A stretch of DNA of 64,000 nucleotides. Source: Ardenticatenaceae bacterium. Its GTDB lineage: Bacteria; Chloroflexota; Anaerolineae; Promineifilales; Promineifilaceae. The position numbers were made by a program, and so were the translations under genes. Of this stretch, positions 1 through 9,200 are shown in pieces (position 1 is the first letter of the stretch; each line of letters begins with the position of its first letter). The stretch is taken from the NCBI GenBank assembly GCA_030065875.1, contig JASJCR010000009.1, forward strand, positions 113,131-177,130. Reading direction: 5' to 3'. The notes beneath the pieces are model-generated. The model made no database searches and was not told the origin of the DNA. It saw only the letters and a list, made by a program, of their open reading frames with translations.

Positions 1-152
1 TGATCCCCCCCGGGGCCGATCAACCCGCAAATTATCTCCAAATCGGATTTCCATGCCTGATTCTCGCTTCTCTCGTCTCTTTTACCATTGATGATTATAC
101 TTGTCTCAATATCGTAAGCCATCTCTTCTTCCAAATCATTCGAGGAGAATTA

Positions 153-632
153 ATGACACCAGAAGACCGCGCCGTACTCGATCAAAAGTTAGCCGACGTT
201 CGTCAGGATTTGCTTTCTTTTCTACAAACCCTTGACGATGCCGCGTGGCAAAAGGCCGTGTATCGCGACCCGGAAAGGTGGACGGTTAGCGATACCGTTC
301 GGCATCTGGTCCAGGCGGAAAAGAGCATGACCCGCTTGATGGACGGGATCAGGCAGGGTCATCCTGGTACCCGCAAAGGATTTGATCTGGCGGCTTTTAA
401 CCGGGAGGGCATCCAGCGAATCATCGACATACCGCGTGAGGAGTTATTTGGTCGGTTGCTCGACGCCCGCGATCATCTCCACCGGTTTATGGATGGTTTA
501 TCTGAAGAAGATTGGGAAAAATCCGGCCGTCATGCGATTGGACGAGTCATGACGGTGCATCAAATTTGCCATCTCATTGGTGATCATGAAAAAGGTCACC
601 TGACCGATATGCAGATGGTTGTGGGGTCATGA
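153..632 (+). CDS. DinB-like four-helix protein
   Basis: A 159-residue protein of the DinB/YfiT-like four-helix bundle superfamily, a group of small putative metal-binding enzymes that includes thiol-dependent transferases. Candidate metal ligands are His51 (in VRHLVQAE) and the His cluster at 136, 140, 145 and 149 near the C-terminus, matching the family pattern of one early and two late histidines. A good Shine-Dalgarno (GAGGAG) lies 6-7 nt before the ATG. The stop overlaps the ATG of the DNA polymerase III delta' gene (ATGA), so the two are probably translationally coupled, although no functional link is known. The family assignment is reasonably safe; the substrate cannot be told from sequence. 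Confidence 0.8.
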   Translation: MTPEDRAVLDQKLADVRQDLLSFLQTLDDAAWQKAVYRDPERWTVSDTVRHLVQAEKSMTRLMDGIRQGHPGTRKGFDLAAFNREGIQRIIDIPREELFGRLLDARDHLHRFMDGLSEEDWEKSGRHAIGRVMTVHQICHLIGDHEKGHLTDMQMVVGS

Positions 633-1672
633 TGTCAAACCAATGGGGCATTATTGGACATGATTGGGCGGTTGACCTGCTGCGTCAGGGGGTTGAAAAC
701 GGCCGGATTGGTCACGCTTATTTGATTACCGGGGCGGCTCATCTGGGCCGCACAACCCTGGCCCTGGCTCTGGCCAAGGCGCTAAACTGCACCAGTGAAT
801 ATGTAAACAACCGGCCGTGTGGCCAATGTCGTTCGTGTAAATTAATTGCCAGCGGCCGTCACCCCGATGTGTTCACCATTGAGCCACAGGTGTCCGGCCG
901 AGGGTTTGGGGTGATTAAAATCGATCAGATCCGGGAGCTGCAGCGCAGCCTGAATTTGGCAACGATCGAAGCGCGGTACAAAATCGCCATTATCCGCAAT
1001 TTTGATGCGGCCAACTTAAGTGCGGCCAACGCCTTTCTCAAAACCCTTGAGGAACCACCGCCTAATGTGATCTTGATTTTGACCGCTTCAGATGCGGATG
1101 TGTTGCTCCAGACGATCACTTCTCGCTGCCGAACCGTCAGCCTGCGGCCGGTCGCCACGGCGATCATTCAACATCTGCTCGAGACTGAGTATGGACAGCT
1201 ACCTTCTCAGGCCCACACCATTGCTCATCTGGCCAACGGCCGCATCGGCTGGGCGATTCAGGCGGTCGAAGAGCCTCACCACGTTGCCGACCATCAGGCG
1301 GCAATCAAACAGCTTATGGATATTTTAGCCGGTAAACGGGTTGATCGCTTCGCTATCGTCAACAAGCTCTATCGGCATGGTGAAAGTTTGCCGGCGCTCC
1401 TGCAAGCGTGGTCCAGCTGGTGGCGAGATGCACTGCTGGTCGGAATTCATGGTCAGGCGGCCGGTGACCGGTTGATCAATCTGAATGAATTTGATCGTCT
1501 GGCTGCGGTCCAGGAGCATCTTGAGGGTGATGCTGCCCTGCACGCCCTCAAGGCGACTGAAGAAGCGCAGTGGCAGCTGGCCCACAACGGCAATATTCGA
1601 CTGGTTTTAGAGGTTCTTTTTCTCAACTATCCATATTTATCAGGGGTTATAGCGACCGATCAATTGGCTTGA
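629..1672 (+). CDS. holB: DNA polymerase III subunit delta'
   Basis: Clamp-loader delta' subunit (347 aa), part of the complex that loads the sliding clamp at replication forks. The N-terminal AAA+ domain carries a degenerate Walker A (GAAHLGRTT, residues 35-43, with Arg41 where the lysine should be), as expected for the non-hydrolysing delta' subunit. Four cysteines (54, 64, 67, 70) form the family zinc module. The ALPEEPP-like segment is present as KTLEEPP, followed by the SRC motif (TSRCRTV). The C-terminal third matches the clamp-loader collar region only loosely. The start overlaps the upstream stop; a second ATG three bases later (MSNQWG) is an equally good start. Followed by a repeat-filled gap, so it probably ends its operon. 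Confidence 0.9.
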   Translation: MMSNQWGIIGHDWAVDLLRQGVENGRIGHAYLITGAAHLGRTTLALALAKALNCTSEYVNNRPCGQCRSCKLIASGRHPDVFTIEPQVSGRGFGVIKIDQIRELQRSLNLATIEARYKIAIIRNFDAANLSAANAFLKTLEEPPPNVILILTASDADVLLQTITSRCRTVSLRPVATAIIQHLLETEYGQLPSQAHTIAHLANGRIGWAIQAVEEPHHVADHQAAIKQLMDILAGKRVDRFAIVNKLYRHGESLPALLQAWSSWWRDALLVGIHGQAAGDRLINLNEFDRLAAVQEHLEGDAALHALKATEEAQWQLAHNGNIRLVLEVLFLNYPYLSGVIATDQLA

Positions 1673-1784
1673 GAAAATTCGTATCCATTTAATTGTCCAC
1701 AGACCCCGCAGGGGTGAACCAAAGGTTCGCAGATTTTCGCAGAGAAAAATTGTGGCTCAATCAATGGGAAAATGCGTTTTTCAC

Positions 1785-2170
1785 TCCAACAATTTCCCCC
1801 TCCCGTGTCGGGTTCAAGGGCTATCCAATCTAACTAAAAAACTATCTTCTCGTGGCCGTTCAGGGGCTGTTTTTACGCGACAGCGTCCATTTGTAGGGCC
1901 GCAGCATGCTGCGGCCGTGGGATCGCCTTCTATACCCTTTCGCTCCATGGTGAATGATTGAATGTTTAACCGCTAAATACCCTGTCGGGGAAGATGGATC
2001 GGCCGCAGCATGCTGCGGCCCTACGATGCAAGTGTGATCAACCATGTCCTGTTTGATCAAACCTGTACGCCCTTGAACCGTCATGCGAGGGAGTTAGGGG
2101 GTAGGTCTTTGGACGGTCATTATACCCCTCCCCCAGCCCCTCCCCGACACGGGGAGGAGAGTTTGTTGGA
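1785..2170. repeat. Long imperfect inverted repeat (MITE-like)
   Basis: The left arm (1785-1812) runs TCCAAC...CCTCCCGTGTCGGG. The right arm (2142-2170) runs CCCCGACACGGGGAGG...GTTGGA, the reverse complement with a few mismatches. Fragments around 'ttcaagggc' (left) and 'gcccttgaa' (right) extend the symmetry inward. The roughly 385-bp span contains no transposase. Non-autonomous element is an inference from the symmetry. Confidence 0.5.
1893..2024. repeat. Facing pair of GCAGCATGCTGC palindromes
   Basis: Two copies of the palindrome whose intact form is at 62843-62870. The left copy keeps the outer half-site GTAGGGCC but its right half reads GGCCGTGG. The right copy begins ATCGGCC and keeps the outer half-site GGCCCTAC. 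The pair therefore reads as one inverted-repeat element of about 130 bp. The bases just left of the first copy (ttttacgc...tttgtagggcc) resemble those left of the distant copy. Confidence 0.65.
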
Positions 2171-2203
2171 CTGGTTGAGGAGGGAAATTTTCCTGTCCGC
2201 AGG

Positions 2204-2668
2204 TTAGATATGGGACGATTGCTCCCCTTCTTTTAAAGTCAGCCGCCGAGAACTTAACCCATCGCCCTCAATCAACAGGTCTTGAACCTCTTGAGCAAGA
2301 CAAAAACGATCCCATGTGGTGTGCAAAAACAGCAGCCGCCGCCAGCTGAGGCTGACAATTGGCTCCCCCCGAGCCTGAATCGACCCGAGCTGAATCTTGA
2401 AGTAGAGATCTTGGGCCCGTTTATGATCTCCTTGATCGGGGAATAAATCGATTCGTTTTACCAACTCATGCCCGTTGTTGCGCGCATAGTAGTGTATTCC
2501 CCATTTTAGATCCCCAAATTTCCGGCCGAAATAAAAGGCGATATACTCGGCATAGATCCCTTTGGGGCAGTTGGCAACGGGAATCCGATACCAGCGCTCT
2601 TCCCGAATTCGCACAAAATCGGCCGGTTCCGGGACGTAAGCAATGAGGACGCGGTCTTCTGGATACAT
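2204..2668 (-). CDS. Conserved hypothetical protein
   Basis: A 154-residue soluble protein of unknown function. It begins MYPEDRVLIAYVPEP and has a W-Y-R-I-P motif near residues 26-30, a KGIYAEYIAFYFGRKF segment, and a block with several aromatic and basic residues (GIHYYARNN). A late TTWDRF motif (about residues 116-121) may mark a conserved core. Similar proteins are, from memory, found in other Chloroflexota, but I cannot assign a domain. No signal peptide or membrane segment. It is transcribed toward holB and isolated between two repeat-filled gaps. Composition matches its neighbours, so it is probably a real gene. Confidence 0.65.
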   Translation of the reverse strand: MYPEDRVLIAYVPEPADFVRIREERWYRIPVANCPKGIYAEYIAFYFGRKFGDLKWGIHYYARNNGHELVKRIDLFPDQGDHKRAQDLYFKIQLGSIQARGEPIVSLSWRRLLFLHTTWDRFCLAQEVQDLLIEGDGLSSRRLTLKEGEQSSHI

Positions 2669-2674
2669 GGGATT

Positions 2675-2843
2675 TTAGCACGGCCCGATGGGCCTTTTAG
2701 CCATTAGCACGGCCCAATGGGCCTCACAGCTATCAGCACGGCCCTGCGGGCCTTTCAGTTTAAAACGGATCATGCTGAGAGGCGCGCAGCGCCAAGCCAA
2801 AAGAGGCGCAGCCTCGTGCTAACAGGCCCGCAGGGCCGTGCTA
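2675..2843. repeat. Three direct and one inverted copies of a 20-24-bp unit
   Basis: Units of the form TAGCACGGCCC-nn-GGGCC lie at about 2675-2697, 2705-2724 and 2734-2756. An inverted copy (AGGCCCGCAGGGCCGTGCTA) lies at 2823-2843. Each unit contains its own small palindrome (GGCCC/GGGCC). Between the last direct and the inverted copy are GC-rich pieces (GAGGCGCGCAGCGCC and GAGGCGCAGCCTC). The block sits between the start of the unknown gene and the aminopeptidase gene. Confidence 0.75.
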
Positions 2844-2953
2844 ATTCGCTAATACGCTAACAAACTTTTTCTACTCTGCGTTTGATCCTTCCTTTATAAT
2901 AAACGCTCCATTTTCAAAATGTGGACAAAAATCAGCAAAATTGAGGTGTTTTA

Positions 2954-4060
2954 ATGGCCGATCCACGCGTTGCAAAGTTAGCCCAGCTGCTTGTTGCATA
3001 CAGCTTAAATGTCCAAAAGGGGGAAAAAGTGCTGCTACGCGGTAGTGCACACGGTTTTCCCCTGGTAAAAGAAGCATATCGAGCCGTCGTTCAGGCTGGA
3101 GGGCACCCTTTTGTGGCCTGGGAAGATGATGAGTTTAAGGAGATTATCCTAAAAGAAGGATCGGATGAACAAATTACCCATGTGCCACCCCCGCAGGCGA
3201 TGCTGTATGAGACCTATGACTGCATGATGGCTTTGCGGGCGGAAAATAACACCCGGGCCCTGAGCGGGGTCGACACGGCCAAGCAGCGGCTCATGGCCCA
3301 GGGGCGGCAATCCTTAATGCAAACGTATATGGATCGCAGCAACAAGGGGGATTTGCGCTGGGTCGTGACCCGTTATCCCACACCGGCCTATGCTCAAGAC
3401 GCGGATATGTCGCTTGAGGATTATGAAGATTTTGTTTATGGTGCCTGTTACCTCGATAAAGAAGATCCGGTCGCGGAGTGGCACAGGCTATCCACCATGC
3501 AGCAGAAGCTTGTTGATTGGCTCCAAGGTAAAAAAGAGGTCCGGGTTCAGGGGCCAAACGCCGATTTACGCCTATCGATTGCCGAGCGAGTGTTTATTAA
3601 TTCTGACGGCCGGGCGAACATGCCCAGCGGCGAAATATTTACCGGCCCGGTAGAATCATCGGTTAGCGGCTGGGTGCGCTTTACCTATCCGGCCATTTAT
3701 CAGGCGCGGGAAGTCGATGGGGTTGAACTCCATTTTGAGGACGGCAAAGCGGTTAAGGCCACCGCCAGTAAAAATGAAGCGTACCTCAACAGCGTCCTCG
3801 ATACCGATGACGGGGCTCGCTATTTGGGGGAATTTGCGATTGGCACCAACGAGGGAATCCAGCGGTTTACGCGTTCGATTTTGTTTGACGAAAAAATCGG
3901 AGGCACGATCCACATGGCTTTGGGGGCCAGCTATCCGCAAACCGGGGGCGTAAACCGGTCTGCCGTTCATTGGGATATGATTTGCGACATGCGCGACGGG
4001 AGTCAAATTTGGGTTGATGATGAGCTGTTTTACGAAAACGGCCAATTTAAGGTGTTATAG
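2954..4060 (+). CDS. M29-family aminopeptidase (AmpS/PepS type)
   Basis: A 368-residue metallo-aminopeptidase of the M29 family (aminopeptidase T/S), a cytosolic, broad-specificity dimeric enzyme that trims N-terminal residues from peptides using two metal ions. The late ligands are visible with family spacing: His320 and Tyr327 in GTIHMALGASYPQ, then His339 and Asp341 in SAVHWDMICD. The glutamate ligands fit PSGEIFTGPVE and TNEGI. Length is slightly shorter than the usual 400-410. No signal peptide. The mutM gene starts 6 nt downstream on the same strand, implying co-transcription. The ATG is preceded by a weak purine stretch (TTGAGGTG). Confidence 0.9.
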   Translation: MADPRVAKLAQLLVAYSLNVQKGEKVLLRGSAHGFPLVKEAYRAVVQAGGHPFVAWEDDEFKEIILKEGSDEQITHVPPPQAMLYETYDCMMALRAENNTRALSGVDTAKQRLMAQGRQSLMQTYMDRSNKGDLRWVVTRYPTPAYAQDADMSLEDYEDFVYGACYLDKEDPVAEWHRLSTMQQKLVDWLQGKKEVRVQGPNADLRLSIAERVFINSDGRANMPSGEIFTGPVESSVSGWVRFTYPAIYQAREVDGVELHFEDGKAVKATASKNEAYLNSVLDTDDGARYLGEFAIGTNEGIQRFTRSILFDEKIGGTIHMALGASYPQTGGVNRSAVHWDMICDMRDGSQIWVDDELFYENGQFKVL

Positions 4061-4066
4061 TGACTT

Positions 4067-4885
4067 ATGCCTGAGCTGCCAGAAGTTGAAACCGTTGTCC
4101 GCGCCCTGCGCGATCCGCTGATCGGCCGTACCTTTGCCGATTTTGAAAGTTATTGGCCTAAGCAGGTGATTTTCCCTGACGATGTGCAGGCGCTGCGTGA
4201 CCGGATTGCCGGCCGTTCGGTGACCCAAATACGACGAAGAGCCAAATACATTGTGATGACCCTCGACCAGGGGGAGGAAACGCTGATTGTCCATCTCAAA
4301 ATGACCGGCCACCTGGCGGTGGTTCCCCACGATCGGCCGCTGCATAAGCACGTTCGCCAGCGCTTTGTTTTAACCGATGGGGATGATTTGCGCTTTCGCG
4401 ATATGCGCAAATTTGGCCGAATTTATCTGGTCAAAGATCCAGCCGAGGTCCTGGCTAAACTTGGCCCGGAACCACTGGAGCCGGAGTTTACGGCGGCCGT
4501 GTTGCAAAAACGGTTGGCCGGCCGTAAGCGGATCTTAAAACCGCTTCTGCTAGATCAGACTGTTGTGGCCGGAATCGGCAATATTTACGCGGATGAAGCG
4601 CTGTTTGGCGCCAAAATTCGGCCAGATCGTCAAACGGATTCTTTGGACGAGGCGGAAATAATCGCCTTGCACAAGGCGATTCAAGAGGCTCTACGCCTGG
4701 GTATTGAGCGGGAAGGAGCGAGTATTGGAGATTACGTCAAGCCTGACGGGAGCAAAGGGGATATGCAAAACGCGGTGCAGGTTTTTCGGCGTACCGGATT
4801 CCCATGTTATTCATGCGGTACACCCATCACGCGCATTGTCCTGGGCGGTCGCAGCACGCATTTTTGCGCAAACTGTCAGATTTAG
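4067..4885 (+). CDS. mutM: Formamidopyrimidine-DNA glycosylase
   Basis: Fpg/MutM base-excision repair enzyme (272 aa) that removes 8-oxoguanine and formamidopyrimidines and nicks the abasic site. The catalytic N-terminus is intact after Met removal (Pro2, Glu3 in MPELPEVETV). The helix-two-turn-helix carries the VVAGIGNIYADE motif. The C-terminus has the four-cysteine zinc finger (CYSCG ... FCANC). The start is fixed because the catalytic proline must follow the initiator Met. It ends 17 bp before the convergent adenosine deaminase stop. Identification is secure; length is typical. Confidence 0.96.
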   Translation: MPELPEVETVVRALRDPLIGRTFADFESYWPKQVIFPDDVQALRDRIAGRSVTQIRRRAKYIVMTLDQGEETLIVHLKMTGHLAVVPHDRPLHKHVRQRFVLTDGDDLRFRDMRKFGRIYLVKDPAEVLAKLGPEPLEPEFTAAVLQKRLAGRKRILKPLLLDQTVVAGIGNIYADEALFGAKIRPDRQTDSLDEAEIIALHKAIQEALRLGIEREGASIGDYVKPDGSKGDMQNAVQVFRRTGFPCYSCGTPITRIVLGGRSTHFCANCQI

Positions 4886-4902
4886 CAGGTGAACCAGACC
4901 GC

Positions 4903-6027
4903 TTACGATAGGTTTAGAGTAGAGAAGAAAGCTTCTTCTGTCTGGAACACATCCGGTATTTCAGTCGGCAAATAAGCTAAAAAACGTTTGTGCAGGGCCT
5001 CCTTTTCTGATGGGGTCAAAAAGGCGGCTTCAATTGCTGAAAAGGTAAGATCCCGCAAATTGTCATACGTTAAATTAAATTTATTGATCGCTTCGTTGAA
5101 TTCGTGGGTCAGCGTGATGTTGCTGATCGATGGGTCATCGGTGTTTAAGGTGGTAGAGATCCCCGATTTGATAAATTTTAGCAGCGGGTGCTGCTGTAAA
5201 TGTTTGACTGAGGCGGTTTGCACATTGCTGGTCAGGCAAATTTCCATCGAAATATTGTTGCGACGGGATAATTCCATCACGGCCGGATCCTCAACTGTCC
5301 TGGTGCCGTGCCCAATGCGATGAGCTCCTAACTCGTTGATCGCCTGCCGGACGGTATCCGCGCCCATCCATTCCCCGGCGTGGACCGTGATGCCCAATCC
5401 GCGCTGCCGGGCCTCCTGAAATATCGGAATAAAAGGGTCGGCGGGACAGTTAATTTCGTCCCCGGCAAGATCGAGACCAACGATGCCCTGATCCTGGCGA
5501 TCATAAGCCAGACGAGCTACTTTTTTGGCCTGTTCGACCGAGTTGTGACGAACCAAAGTGATAATGAGCTTGACTTCGATATCGTGGTCTTTGCTGGCTT
5601 GGTTAACCGCTTCAATGGTCCAGTCGGTGACTGAGGATAAGGCATAGCCGCGCACGCGCGACAGAGCTTGAGGGCTAAAGCGCAGTTCGAGGTATTTGAC
5701 GTTATCCAGCGCAGCATCTTCTACCGCTTCGTAAACAAGACGCTTAATCGCCTCGGGCGTGCGATAAAAGTTGCGCAGCATTTCAAATTTTGCCAAAAAC
5801 GTAAACGCGTTTGGAGGTTCACTGGTCACCTGAACATAGGGACGCAGGACTTCGATATCTTTGGGAACATCTAAGTCGTACTCCTTGGCAATGTCAACCA
5901 AAGATTTGAGACGTAGGGATCCTTCAAGATGCCGGTGCAGATCAATTTTGGGGAGGGCCTGGACTTGGTCGTAAGTTAACATATCAACGATGACGAAAGA
6001 TTCGTTGTCCGGACAAGAATACACCAA
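4903..6027 (-). CDS. add: Adenosine deaminase
   Basis: Zinc-dependent adenosine deaminase (up to 374 aa), converting adenosine to inosine in purine salvage. Metal and catalytic motifs are all present: HRH (His31 and His33 in DLHRHLEGS), the VGLDLAGDE strand, TVHAGEW with catalytic His and Glu nearby, RIGHGTR, and LNTDDPS with the tandem aspartates. The longest reading starts at TTG (MVYSCPDNES). An ATG at 5982 (MLTYDQVQALPKIDL) would give a 359-residue protein closer to the usual N-terminus; neither has a strong ribosome site, so the start is uncertain. It is convergent with mutM and runs in the same direction as secA, 184 bp away. Confidence 0.93.
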   Translation of the reverse strand: MVYSCPDNESFVIVDMLTYDQVQALPKIDLHRHLEGSLRLKSLVDIAKEYDLDVPKDIEVLRPYVQVTSEPPNAFTFLAKFEMLRNFYRTPEAIKRLVYEAVEDAALDNVKYLELRFSPQALSRVRGYALSSVTDWTIEAVNQASKDHDIEVKLIITLVRHNSVEQAKKVARLAYDRQDQGIVGLDLAGDEINCPADPFIPIFQEARQRGLGITVHAGEWMGADTVRQAINELGAHRIGHGTRTVEDPAVMELSRRNNISMEICLTSNVQTASVKHLQQHPLLKFIKSGISTTLNTDDPSISNITLTHEFNEAINKFNLTYDNLRDLTFSAIEAAFLTPSEKEALHKRFLAYLPTEIPDVFQTEEAFFSTLNLS

Positions 6028-6211
6028 ATCTTTCTTGCTGCTGTGAATTGCACGTTAGGAGTACGTTAATGACAGGTTGAAAAGGTGTCACTTGTTTTGA
6101 AGTGCGTGATAGAAAAGAATAAGACATTACGTCTATTTTGACTTTAGTACAATACTCTTATTCTGAGTAGGACCATCATACTCCTAATCAAGTTTGGGCG
6201 CAGTATACAAC

Positions 6212-9200
6212 TTATCTCTTTCTTTTTGGCTTACGTTTTGTTGACCGGGCTGCCGTGGTTTGACCTTTTCCGTTCCCGCGACTTTTTTGTTGATCGATTT
6301 TCAAGTGGCAATTTTTATATTTTTTGCCGCTGCCGCAGTAACAAGGATCATTTCGGCCGATTTTAGGCGCGTCCCGACGAATTTCGCCCCTCTTGCCTCC
6401 GCTCTGACCGACAACCTGATACCCGGCACTGGACAGCTGCTCCTGATATGAGACTTTGGCCTGCTGTTGACGCAGATACTCTTCATGACGAGCGATCAAG
6501 CGAAAATAATCGGATGAAATATTTTTCTGGATGTTGTTGCGCATATCCGCAAACATTTCATACGATCGTTTTTTGTATTCTACTTTGGGATCTCGCTGCC
6601 GCCCGGCCGATTCCAGACCGATTTCCCGGCGCAAGTCATCGGCCGCGGTGAGATAGTCGCGCCATTCTCGATCGATGGCCGTTAAAACAAGCGTGCGCTG
6701 GAAATTGTTGTACTGCTCTTCGCCAATCCGTTTCTTCCAGCGCTGCCGCTCCTGATCGATGTAGTTACTCAACGCTTCGACCAAAGCGTCACTATCGAGG
6801 GCGGACAAGCTGTTGAGAAGCAGATCTTGCAGCTGGCGGGCCACCTGTCGCTGAAAGACGAGCTGGCGTTCGCGGATCGCATCTTTTGAAACCCGCTCAA
6901 CCGGAAAACGATCAAACGCTTTCTCGATCTCGGTTTGGGAGCTTTGCCAAATTGATTCTTTTTCTTCTTCTTCAATGTATGACGCGAGGAAATTATCAAA
7001 AACCTGGCGGACCTGCCCTTCAAACTGTTTGTGAAGGGAGGAACGCACCTGCAGCTGCCCGGTTTTGCGGGCGGACAAAATCGCCCCCAAATTGGGGGTG
7101 GGTGGCAGGAGCGGGATAAAGCGCCCCATCGCCTGCAGCAGCTGGTAAATATTGCGTCCTTCCTCCAAATTATCGTGGGCCAGACCCATCAATTCAGCGA
7201 TCATGTCGTCGGCCGTGATCCCGGTCAACTCTTCCTGATCGAGCCGATGGACAGGCAGCAGCCCGCGCATACGGCTGAGGATCCCGCGCAAATAAACTTC
7301 ACCGGTTTCCTGATTGCTAAAATCAACAACCGCCCGATTGACTTCGTCCTGCAGAAAACCGACGTAATCATCCAGGTAATTGCCGACCAATTCATCAATA
7401 ATGACGTCAAATGCCGCGGAGATGCGATCATCGAGATCGAGCTGGCCCGTTAACACGCTGCGCCGCTCGTCATAGGTGGTTTCCCGCTGTCGGGCCATCA
7501 CATCATCGTATTCGAGCACGTTTTTGCGAATGTCAAAGTTGTATCCTTCAATTCTTTCCTGTGAACTGGCAATCAGGCGATCGAGAACCCCGCTTTCAAT
7601 CGGGGTGTCGTCGGGCAGATTATTGTTCATGAAGCTCCGCAGACGCTCCCCACCAAAGCGGCGCAGGAGTTCATCTTCCAAAGACAGGAAGAAGCGAGAG
7701 GAGCCGGGATCACCCTGGCGGGCAGCTCGACCGCGCAGCTGGTTGTCAATCCGGCGAGATTCGTGCCGTTCAGACCCGACCACGTGGAGCCCCCCTAATT
7801 GCCACACCTCATTTCTTTCTTCCTCAGTGGCGCGAATCAGATTGAGGATATCGTCAATCAGCTGTTCCGGCAGGGATGGAATATCGTGAGTTAAGGTGCG
7901 CGCTTCCTCGGTTTCTCCGGCTAACACCGCCCGAATCAGGGCTGCGCGGGCGTTGTAATGCTCTTCAAAAACCTGCTCGGCCAGAAATTCAGCCATGCGC
8001 CGCGAATCTTGCAGGGCGACTTGATACTGGTTGTGCAGGTTAAGCAGCCGATCAGCTTCATCAACCAAAATTGTGTCAAATTGATTTTCTTTTAGATAGG
8101 TGCGAGCCGTGTCTTTGGCGCCGCGCTGCGTCAGGCGAACGAGCTGTAAAGATTGATTGTAGTCCAGGTCAAAGTTGTCCTGGAGGTGTCGGGCTACATA
8201 GCCAACCACCTGAATTTGCTCGATAACTTTGGCGGCTTGATCAAACTCAGCCTTAATTTCTTCAAATTTATCGACGAGTTCGGGAGATAATTTGCTGCTG
8301 CTGCCGGCCATCTGGCGCGCTTCTGCGGCAGTGGCGGTGACATATTTGATGGCCAGCTGGATCAGCTGTTGACGATCAAAAAGCGCCTTTTCCACAAGCT
8401 CGGCCGCCAACCCTTCCGGGTTGCCACCGAGGAGAATGTCGGTTCCACGACCGGCCATATTGGTAGATATCGTGACCGCTCCGCGGCGGCCGGCCTGCCC
8501 CACGATCAACGCTTCAGATTGATGAATTTTGGCGTTGAGGACGTTGTGACGGATGTTCTCTTTTCTGAGCATGTTGTGAATTTTTTCAGAATGCTCAACC
8601 GAAGTGGTACCGACAAGAATTGGCTGACCGGTTTGGTGAACCTCATAAATTTCACGCACGATCGCCCGGTCTTTGACCTCTTCACTGGCAAAAACCTGAT
8701 CGGGATAATCGATGCGCTTGTAAAAACGTGTCTCATCGGTTCCCGGCTGGACATACGTAATTTGTTCGACCCCATCGACCTTCGTTTTGCGGGTATCAAG
8801 GGCTTGGGCGCCGCTGCCGTAGGTGGCCAAATATTCGACATTTGTAGGAAGGGGGGTCACCTCAACTTCATAAATTTCTTGAAACTCTTCGGCATCGGTC
8901 ATGGCGGTACCGGTCATACCGGCCAATTTGCGATAGAGGCGGAAGTAATTTTGAATGGTGATGGTCGCCACCGTCACCGATTCCCGTTTAATCTGGACCC
9001 CTTCTTTGGCTTCAATCGCTTCGTGTAGACCATCAGAATAGCGCCGGCCGGCCATCAAACGGCCGGTAAAATCGTCAATAATGACTACTTCGCCGTTCAT
9101 AACGGTGTAATCTTTATCCCGTTTGAACATGTATTGCGCCTTAAGCGCATTGTCCAGATAGTAGGTCAGATGGAAAAATTGCGGATTGTAGAGCGTTTCA

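Larger units (their letters stand above)
1673..2203. other. Repeat-rich intergenic region without genes
   Basis: A 531-bp gap between holB and the convergent unknown gene. No convincing coding region. It holds a degenerate 'gttcgcagattttcgcagag' type tract near 1720, an outer imperfect inverted repeat (1785-1812 and 2142-2170), and an inner pair of copies of the GCAGCATGCTGC palindrome (1893-2024). The nested, symmetrical layout suggests a non-coding mobile or REP-type element. Confidence 0.6.

Noticed and set aside
1752..2207. Several 65-74-residue frames in the gap after holB
   Set aside because: They are produced by the inverted repeats and palindromes and have no protein-like composition.
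8369..9028. 219-residue open frame on the plus strand opposite secA
   Set aside because: It lies wholly within secA, has no ribosome site, and its sequence is explained as the antisense of conserved SecA motifs.
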